A stretch of 64,000 bases of DNA, from the NCBI GenBank assembly GCA_963989245.1, contig OZ022345.1:25181347-25245346 (forward strand). The letters run 5' to 3'. The position numbers and the translations under genes were made by a program. Under the pieces are notes generated by a model. That model was not told the DNA's origin, did no database searches, and worked only from the letters and a program-made list of their open reading frames with translations. The DNA comes from Nansenia antarctica (Eukaryota > Chordata > Actinopteri > Argentiniformes > Microstomatidae). Below are positions 57,119 to 64,000 of this stretch, one piece after another (positions within the stretch are counted from its first letter, which is position 1; every line of letters starts with the position of its first letter).

Positions 57119-58179
57119 TAGGGCTGCACCATTAATCGATTTTAAATCGAAATCGCGATTTGAAATGACGCGATTAGCTAATCGCAAAGCCTGCGATTTG
57201 CCTGCGTTTTTTTTTTTTTTTTTTTTGCCATTTAGCAGACGCTTTTTTAATCCAAAGCGATTTACAATTACGAATTACAGGGACATTCCCCCTGGAGTAA
57301 CTGAGGGCTAAGTGCCTTACTCAAGGGCACACTAGTAGTGGTGTGGTTTCAGGCGGGATTTGAACTCACAACCTTCCGATCACAAGTCCAACTCACTATC
57401 CACTACCCGTATGGGATACGTCATACAGCGCGTCGGATTCAACGTCAATGAACGTCAACGTCAATGAACGTCAACGTCAATGAACGTCAACAATGAACGT
57501 CAACGTCAATGAACGCACACCAACAACATCGCACGTGAAACGCCCACGTTTTGGTAGCTAGCAATAGCAACATTCATGGTGGATAATGGCTTCAGCAGAA
57601 CCAGAAGCAACGTTGGACGATTTAGTCCCGAAGAAAAGCAGCACTTCTGTTGTGTGGAAGTATTTCGGATTTAGGACGACTGATGTGCAACAAAAACAGG
57701 TGTTGTGCACGACCTGTCGTGGAACAGTTGCTACATCCAGAGGCAACACCACAAACCTATATCAGCACTTGAAAAAGTACCACAGGCAGCTGTATGACGG
57801 GTGTGCGGTCAGAAAGGGAGAGTTGAGTGAAAGTCCCGTAGCCCAGTCTAACAAAGTTAAACAAACTAGTGTTTCAGAGTCGACTTGATTTTAAAGCAAC
57901 CCAACTTTAAAGCAACCCAATGTAAGTTTAGTTCTTTCACTCGTAGCTCGGGCTGTGGGGGTGCTAGAGGAGGGAGCCTCTAAGTCCCCTGAAGACGTAC
58001 AAACAAACTGCACGTTGATACGACCTTCCTAGCCGGAGATATGGCCACACTTTAAAAAAACTCCCTTTTTTTTTTTTTTTTTTTGCTATTTTAAAAAATA
58101 ATAATCGCAAATTAATCGCAATCGCGATATCTGTCCAAATAATCGCAATTCGATTTTTTCCCCAAATCGTGCAGCCCTA
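57119..58179 (+). mobile_element. hAT element B, copy 2
   Basis: Same ends and orientation as copy 1 (4710-6426) and the same core. It keeps the empty site of element C and a BED-finger exon (57586-57888). The left flank is GTCCACAT and the right flank is ATCAGTAA, the latter inside element A. The flanks thus do not match each other but match those of copy 1: ATCAGTAA exactly and GTCCAGAT at 7 of 8 positions. Confidence 0.88.
57586..57888 (+). CDS. BED zinc-finger exon of hAT transposase
   Basis: 100 codons: an acidic N-terminus, VVWKYFGFRTTD, CTTCRGTVATSRGNTTNLYQ and HLKKYHRQLY, giving a complete C2HH BED finger. It then ends after SVSEST with a stop. The catalytic domain is absent, so the product could at most bind transposon ends as a stand-alone finger. 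Upstream are short aacgtcaatg repeats. Confidence 0.7.
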   Translation: MASAEPEATLDDLVPKKSSTSVVWKYFGFRTTDVQQKQVLCTTCRGTVATSRGNTTNLYQHLKKYHRQLYDGCAVRKGELSESPVAQSNKVKQTSVSEST

Positions 58180-58223
58180 ATCAGTAATCAGAATACTTTT
58201 TCAAAGTAACTGTGGCAACACTG
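58180..58223. mobile_element. hAT element A, right end
   Basis: Continues gtaatcagaatactttttc and ends GTGGCAACACTG, the inverted counterpart of CAGTGATGCC at 3815. The duplication GTTACGAG follows at 58224-58231, identical to 3807-3814. Confidence 0.85.
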
Positions 58224-58365
58224 GTTACGAGTGTCACCACGTGGGTTGACCCACATGTGCCGCCGTCACCCCCAGGTGACCCCCCCTTACCAATTTGAGG
58301 AGTTTGACGTTTGATGTCGTTGATGTCTGAATACTTTTTTTGATTGACCTTTTCGACATCAACAG

Positions 58366-61300
58366 GGTGCGAATTGAAGTCTGGGAAGGATGTTGTCTTC
58401 AACCCAGAGGACGATGAGTTTGAGCACCAGCTGGATTTGAAGATGGTAAGATGTAGATAGTACTCATCAGTTTTTAATATATATTTTATTTAGCACCTCT
58501 ACCTCTGCCTTTTCTCTTCTGTACGTTTACACATCGATTCTGAGCAATGACACCCAACTTGATCACCTCTCCGGGAGTCTGAGTGCAGTGTTTCCTCCAG
58601 GAATTTTTCCATTGGTGGCGAATAGGTCGCTGCGCGCGCGAATTTTTTCACGTGCACGCGCATGGAACACGCACGCGCGCTCAAAACAACGAACTAATTT
58701 CAAACTAGAGGGAGGATGGCAAAAAAAAAAAAAAACTACAAAAATCTTCCCAGAACCTGAATTGCACGACCAGCTGTCGCTGTAGGACACGTTCGATTGC
58801 AAAATTAATTTATCCTTTATGTTCCCAGTTGAGGGCGTGTAGCTGTCGTTAGTTGGCCTGCTTTTATTTAGTTATGCGTACGTTTGAGTTAGTCATCTCT
58901 AGGATTGTTGTTTGATATTAGCCTATACTTTCTCTTATCTGCATTTGGAGCAACTGTACAAGACCCAACAACACAACTCTGATACAGGTCTAATGTTACC
59001 TAGCTGCTTTAGCTAACCCAACCCTGCTACAAGACCCAACAACACAACTCTGATACAGGACTAATGTTACCTAGCTGCTTTAGCTAACCCAACCCTGCTA
59101 CAAGACCCAACAACACACCTCTGATACAGGACTAATGTTACCTAGCTGCTATAGCTAACCCTGCTACAAGACCCAACAACACAACTCTGATACAGGACTA
59201 ATGTTACCTAGCTGCTATAGCTAACCCTGCTACAAGACCCAACAACACAACTCTGATACAGGGCTAATGTTACCTAGCTGCTATAGCTAACCCTGCTACA
59301 AGACCCAACAACACAACTCTGATACAGGACTAATGTTACCTAGCTGCTATAGCTAACCCTGCTACAAGACCCAACAACACAACTCTGATACAGGGCTAAT
59401 GTTACCTAGCTGCTATAGCTAACCCTGCTACAAGACCCAACAACACAACTCTGATACAGGACTAATGTTACCTAGCTGCTATAGCTAACCCTGCTACAAG
59501 ACCCAACAACACAACTCTGATACAGGACTAATGTTACCTAGCTGCTATAGCTAACCCAACCCTGCTACAAGACCCAACAACACAACTCTGATACAGGACT
59601 AATGTTACCTAGCTGCTATAGCTAACCCTGCTACAAGACCCAACAACACAACTCTGATACAGGGCTAATGTTACCTAGCTGCTATAGACCCATTTGTACT
59701 AAACAACTACAACGTTGTATTGGACATTTTTTTTCTCGAACTAATCCACAGACAGCAGTCTTATTAACGGCCCGTGTGGAGGCGACCCAGCACAGTGGGG
59801 ATTTCCACTATCAAGCCAAGCTCTACTGTCAATATTTGTGTGTGTGTGTGTGTGTGTGTGTTTTTTACTTTGAACGCAATTTCAATTGCAATGTCCCACC
59901 TACATCTCCTCTGTGGAAAACTCTAATCCCGACGCAGCAGTTATTGTGCTCGGCGATTTTAATCACACCAACAGAACTTCCCAATTACAAACAACAGGTG
60001 TCATGCCCCAGCAGAGGAGCTAACATACTAGACCACTGCTACGTTACTATCAACGAGGCTTACCGTTCGTTCCCGAGGGCACCGCTGGGAAGGTCCGACC
60101 ATGCCATGCTGCTCCTCGTCCCGAAATATAGAGAGAAACTTAAATCCTGCAATACGACACCCAGCCATGCAGTTTCGTATCGCTCATAGCCACTGCTAGC
60201 TTCAGCAATGTTTGAAGTGTCTGGGACATCTTTTTTCGTGAAAGATCCATCCATCTGTCGCTGTTTTCGTTTAATTTTTCGAAGTTATTTAACGTGATAT
60301 CTTATTTGTGCACCTAGCTAGCTATATCAGCTTTTTGTATCTTTTAGATGGTACTACCGGTGACTTTTAGCCCGTTATTTGCGAGGAGAAAACACAGGCG
60401 TCCGAGCATTTCGGAAGGCAAGACTGCTGAGCGGGGATGGTTGAGTCTGCACGGTTCTCATGCCGGTTCACATTTAGACCAATCAGGAGTAGCCCTTGTG
60501 TCACGTCGTCAACTGAATGTTTAATGTCATTAATCTGATTTTGGATCAGCGGTTGCACTGGAGTGCCATGTGTTCTCATGAGCATGTTTAAATGCAGGTA
60601 TAGGTTGAATGCACGCATAGGTTGCTTTCCCTATCATTGCATGGCGTCTGTGGTCGAAGATGAAATTTGTTAAGCTGAACTGTTGCTGATGCATTTTCAA
60701 CAACTGCTTACCAAAAGACTGAGACTGAAGATGGCTACTCCCATTGTTGAGGATTGTACTGTTTTCAATATAATGGCACTCAATAGCACTTACAATACCC
60801 CACATGCTTTGCAGTTTTTGGGCTATGTACTTAACGGTGTGTTGCAATTCTACCTCTGTTCTCAGGTGTGTGTGGACCCCAGCACCAAGGATGAGCTTCA
60901 CATTGTGGAGGTGGAAGGGCAGGACACAGAGGGTCAGCAGGTTAAAGCAGTGCTTGCTTCACTGAAACCCTCCACCCTTCCAAGTGTGAGTTTGAGATGT
61001 TGACCATCATCAAAATATCAGATTATTCATATACAACTGTAAGCCAAAGCTCAAAAGCGTTGTTAGTGTGGTTGTGAACCAGAGATCAAGCCCGGTGTTT
61101 GTGTGTTGCAGGTGTGTCTTGGTGGGTTTGCAATCACACACCCTGCTGTTTTCCGTCTCAAGTCTGGTTCCGGTCCAATCCACATCAGTGGTCAGCACCT
61201 TGTCAGTAAGTATGATCACCTCTGCCAGGAACCTGTAGTCGAAGATGACATTTGTTGAGCTGAACTGCTGCTGATGCATTTTCAACAACTGCTTACCAAA

Positions 61301-62178
61301 AGACTGAGACCGAATACTGCCACTGAAAAAGTGATCCTATAGTGCCGGTAGGAAAAATACTTGTTGGCATAAGCCATCAGCTCTTAAGTTGCCATCTTGT
61401 TTTTCTACCAGTGATGGGGGGCGACCAGTCGTTTGATGAGGAGGAGGATGATGATGAGGAAGAGGAGGTTCAAACGTCCAAGAAAAGGCCCGCCTCAGCA
61501 CCGGCACTGAAATCCCAGGTCAGTCTCCAAACAGTACCTCTGTCCAACCTGGTCTAGTCACCTGAAACAACATGTGTCTTCATCTCTGACACTGACCAGC
61601 CCTTTTCTTCTTCACAGAAAAAAATGAAACTGGAGGTGAAGGAGGAGGAGGATGATGATGATAGTTTGATGATGATAGTAGAGTAAGTATAGAAGTTTTC
61701 TCTTCTTAGGAGTGTTCAATGCACATATTTTTCTGAAACTGATTTGTAACATGACTCCTCATTAGGGAAGATGAAGAGAGCGAGGCTGAAGAATACCTGT
61801 TATATACCTGTTAGAATACCTGTTAAGGTGAGGGTAATTTCTATTGCATTTATTTGAAAAGCCTATATACTATCTGCTTAAATCGTTGCTTGGCGTCTGT
61901 AGTCGAAGATGAAATTTGTTGAGCTGAACTGCTGCTGATGCATTTTTCAACAACTGCTTACCAAAAGACTGAGACTGAAGACTGCCACTCCCCTTGCTGG
62001 AGGGAATTATTCTGTTGATGTTAGATAACATGTAGCTGTCTTGGCATAAGCCACCTTCTACTAGTTGACATAAAACCATAAACCCTATTCATCACAGCCT
62101 AAGAAGACTCCGTCCAAAGCCAAGTCTCCTGCTCAAAATGGAAAGAGTCCTAAAGGCAACACACCAGCTGGATAAGAG
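58366..62178 (+). CDS. NPM1: NPM1 exons 2-8, with stops in exons 7 and 8
   Basis: Exons: 58366-58445, 60866-60985, 61112-61205, 61412-61518, 61618-61682, 61766-61827, 62098-62178. Lengths 80, 120, 94, 107 and 65 match human NPM1 exons 2-6. Nucleophosmin is a pentameric nucleolar histone and ribosome-assembly chaperone. The core is clear (GCELKSGKDVVF, VDPSTKDELHIVEVEGQD, LGGFAIT, GSGPIHISGQHLV), followed by acidic runs and KKRPASAPALKSQ. Exon 7 holds a triplicated aatacctgtta motif, net +22 nt against the expected frame, giving TAG at 61812-61814. Exon 8 (PKKTPSKAKSPAQNGKSPKG) carries its own TAA at 62173-62175. As read, with exon 1, the product is 187 aa and lacks the C-terminal nucleic-acid-binding domain, whose exons are not in the window. 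Confidence 0.88.
58958..59690. repeat. 66/71-bp minisatellite in NPM1 intron 2
   Basis: About 11 copies of a unit beginning acaagacccaacaacacaac and ending tagctaaccctgct. The 71-bp variants carry an extra aaccc. Differences between copies are mostly single bases. Confidence 0.92.
59925..60160 (+). pseudogene. LINE AP-endonuclease fragment
   Basis: AAVIVLGDFNHT (the GDFN motif) in one frame is followed, after a shift, by CPSRGANILDHCYVTI and then PLGRSDHAMLLLVPKYREKL (the SDH motif), the C-terminal half of the non-LTR endonuclease. No RT follows. It lies in NPM1 intron 2 next to a (GT)n run at 59838-59860. Confidence 0.7.
60651..60728 (+). ncRNA. C/D-box snoRNA-like copy 1 (NPM1 intron 2)
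   Basis: C box aagatga (60657-60663), D' ctga (60675), C' ctgatgc (60686) and D ctga (60719-60722) appear in the right order, with ggtc/gact available for a short terminal stem. The 14 nt ctgcttaccaaaag just before box D is complementary to a conserved 28S rRNA segment (cuuuugguaagcag, from memory). It lies about 140 nt before exon 3. Confidence 0.6.
61235..61312 (+). ncRNA. C/D-box snoRNA-like copy 2 (NPM1 intron 4)
   Basis: Same box order as copy 1: gaagatga, gctgaac, gctgatgc, gactgag. The same 28S-complementary ctgcttaccaaaag is present. tagtc before box C and gactga.. after it can pair. It lies about 100 nt upstream of exon 5. Confidence 0.6.
61899..61978 (+). ncRNA. C/D-box snoRNA-like copy 3 (NPM1 intron 7)
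   Basis: The third copy, with tagtcgaagatga at the 5' side, gctgaact, gctgatgc and agactgagactg at the 3' side, and an unchanged 28S-complementary element. Boxes and guide are more conserved among the three than the sequence around them. Confidence 0.6.
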
Positions 62179-62919
62179 GTTAGTGCTTCTGCCTTTGTTT
62201 TTCTCTTCTGTAAGTTGACACATTGCTTCTAAGCAATGACCCCACACTTGGGGCCTGTCCCAATTCACCCCTAGCCCTTCGTTTTCACCCCTATGGCTCG
62301 ATTTGCGCGTTCACGTTTAGGGGGAGGGCTGTCCCAATTCATATTTCATCGAGGGCTAGGGGTAAGGGGGAGGGCTAACTATTACTTTGTTTCGAGCGAT
62401 TCCAGGACCACACTAGCTTCGAAGGGCTAGGGGTACGCTACCCCTTGATACCAGGATGCATTGCGAATCATCTACAGAAATCTTATGTCGCTCTATTCAA
62501 TGCGGAAATGTCATTTTACTTTCTCTGTAATTACTTATTAATAAAGATTTGAAAAATTATGATAACCATCTTATTGTCTTAGTTTAATGTCATTACAATG
62601 CATTATAGACCTTTTATTTATAACAAGCTTAACCCAAAAATCGCTTTTATGTCGGTGCTGTGTCTAACGTTACAGTAACGCAACGCTGCATGACAGTCGA
62701 GCATTTCAGAGATGTACAATCATAAATCAATTATTACCTGTGGCGTTTGACAGCGGATGATGGTACACATATGTAAAGTTATCTATCAAACGTTCGTCTG
62801 ACTTGTACATGATGCGCATTTTGACCTATTTCCACCCGCAATCTAATCCGAGCAGTTGTTATTAGGTAATATTATTAATGGGTTGTATCATTGTATGTAA
62901 CTTACAAATGTAATTACAG

Positions 62920-63039
62920 AAGAAGAGGAGGACGACCGCCCTAGACACCCTGGTAACCCTGGTGGAAAAAGACATGGAGCGTCATAAAGAATTTTTAGCG
63001 CTGTTCAAACAGCTAGTGGATACAATTCCTGACAAGTAG
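62920..63039 (+). CDS. Harbinger Myb-like accessory protein, last exon
   Basis: After an acceptor (attacag, ending 62919) 39 codons run KKRRTTALDTLVTLVEKDME to a stop at 63037. The Lys/Arg start and amphipathic helix resemble the C-terminus of the Myb/SANT-like protein of Harbinger transposons, which helps the nuclease reach DNA. Upstream exons were not identified with confidence; the 5' part may be deleted. Confidence 0.5.
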   Translation, partial: KKRRTTALDTLVTLVEKDMERHKEFLALFKQLVDTIPDK

Positions 63040-63055
63040 AGTAGATTTGTTTAGA

Positions 63056-63386
63056 GGGGCTATTCCATCAACTTTGCTAAAGGAAAGTCCATATTTTTTG
63101 GATTTTCCTTTAGCAACGTTGATGGAATAGCCCCAAAGTTGTTAACAGTTAATTAACGTTGTTGTTTTTATTGTGCTGTTGGGGTATTCCATCAACTTTG
63201 CTAAAGGAAAGTCCTTATTTTGGGGATTTTCCTTTAGCAACGTTGATGGAATAGCCCCAAAGTTGTTAACAGTTAATTAACCTTGTTGTTTTTATTGTGC
63301 TGTTCGGGGGGTATTCCATCAACTTTGCTAAAGGAAAGTCCTTATTTTTGGGATTTTCCTTTAGCAACATTGATGGAATAGCCCCC
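63056..63386. repeat. Three tandem hairpins
   Basis: Each hairpin (63056-63134, 63181-63258, about 63306-63386) has arms of about 34 nt (ggggctattccatcaacttt / aacgttgatggaatagcccc) around a short centre. Near-identical spacers (aaagttgttaacagttaatt) separate them. They lie between the convergent Harbinger genes. Confidence 0.9.
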
Positions 63387-63705
63387 ATGATACTTACATT
63401 TGTTGTTGTTGTTGTTGTTGGACTACTAAAGTATTTGTTTCAAACCAATTGTTGGTGGATTCATTATGAGCATGAATAACAGATTGTCTTATATAATCAA
63501 ACCACATTTTCCCATTTAGCTAGCAGTTAGTTCACTGTAAAAATCCTAAAATTGTAAGACAAATATTTTTGTAATATTTTTTTTATTTGAAGAAATCACA
63601 CAATTAAGACATAAAACAGATTGAAACAAGCCTAAAATGGTATCAACATGGCTAACATACAAACTATATACAATTATACATTTCTGGGTCACAAACAGCA
63701 TTGTA

Positions 63706-64000
63706 CTATGGTGCTTGCACATGGCCCGAAACCAAGGCAGCCAGTCTGTCCCTTGTAGCATTCCCAGAGGTCTCGTTACCTGCTAGGGGCTCACCGGGAG
63801 GTTGGGGGTCAAACATGTCCTGTGCATCTGGATCTAGCTCCAGCATGTCTCCATTATCGAGACACACATTGTGCAAAAAGGCACAGGACGCAACTACCAC
63901 AGGTGCAAATGTTGGTTTAACCTCCAAGGCTTTGAACAGGGTAGATCTCCATCTGGTCTTCATCATTCCAAAAGCCCTTTCTACAATGCTGCGGCCTCTG
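63706..64000 (-). CDS. Harbinger (HARBI1-like) nuclease, C-terminal part
   Basis: Open from the window edge to a stop at 63706. It begins RGRSIVERAFGMMKTRWRST and continues ALEVKPTFAPVVVASCAFLH and NVCLDNGD. This is the end of the DDE nuclease domain (ERAFG..K.RWR, then the AC.LHN helix). Catalytic residues lie upstream, outside the window. No lesion in the visible part. Confidence 0.8.
   Translation of the reverse strand, partial: RGRSIVERAFGMMKTRWRSTLFKALEVKPTFAPVVVASCAFLHNVCLDNGDMLELDPDAQDMFDPQPPGEPLAGNETSGNATRDRLAALVSGHVQAP

Larger units (their letters stand above)
62250..64000. mobile_element. PIF/Harbinger transposon, left part
   Basis: Starts ggggcctgtcccaattcacc, a typical fish Harbinger-type terminus, with subterminal repeats (agggctaggggtaagggggag). 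It carries the two expected convergent genes: a Myb-like protein (plus) and a DDE nuclease (minus). The right end lies beyond the window. It inserted into NPM1 intron 8 sequence. Confidence 0.8.

Overview
The window is teleost fish nuclear DNA. It has multi-exon genes with GT/AG introns, dense nested hAT, Tc1, Harbinger, L2-like, BEL/Pao and endogenous retrovirus insertions, tRNA-derived SINEs and long microsatellites. I cannot name the species from sequence alone.

Host genes are all on the + strand. (1) NPM1 (nucleophosmin): promoter at about 2826-3051 and exon 1 at 3052-3100. Exons 2-8 lie 55 kb away, at 58366-62178, and carry three C/D-box snoRNA-like copies in introns 2, 4 and 7. (2) MORF4L1 (MRG15): exons 2-13 (6606-19952) are intact, with a poly(A) signal at 20481, but the gene has no first exon of its own here. 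(3) A probable first exon of UACA or a relative lies at 32807-32854, with its later exons absent.

The main observation is structural. An 8-bp target-site duplication (GTTACGAG) flanks the left end of one hAT element at 3815 and the right end of what appears to be the same element at 58223. A second hAT element, B, sits at both inner edges (4710-6426 and 57119-58179, same orientation), and its outer flanks are again a matching 8-bp duplication (ATCAGTAA). Removing 6427-57118 and one B copy leaves an ordinary NPM1 intron 1 of under 1 kb carrying one nested hAT insertion. So a 50.7-kb block holding MORF4L1 exons 2-13 and the UACA-like exon appears to have entered NPM1 intron 1 through the B repeats. 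NPM1 exon 1 and MORF4L1 exon 2 are both phase 1, so NPM1 promoter transcripts are predicted to make an NPM1(16 aa)-MRG15 chimera. NPM1 exons 7 and 8 carry in-frame stops, consistent with decay of the displaced gene. A repeat-mediated assembly misjoin must still be excluded.

Layout: 1-2.8 kb, repeats and a dead THAP-like domain; 3-6.4 kb, NPM1 exon 1 and nested hATs; 6.6-20.5 kb, MORF4L1 with MITEs, hATs and SINEs in its introns; 21.2-30.6 kb, a young BEL/Pao element (minus) broken in its integrase by an hAT; 31.6-39.2 kb, Tc1 remnant, UACA-like exon, hAT, inverted repeats and LINE remnant; 40.3-48.3 kb, an endogenous retrovirus (minus) with identical 653-bp LTRs but no pol beyond protease; 48.3-57.1 kb, gene-free and rich in simple repeats; 57.1-62.2 kb, hAT B and the NPM1 exons; 62.25 kb to the end, a Harbinger transposon running off the window.
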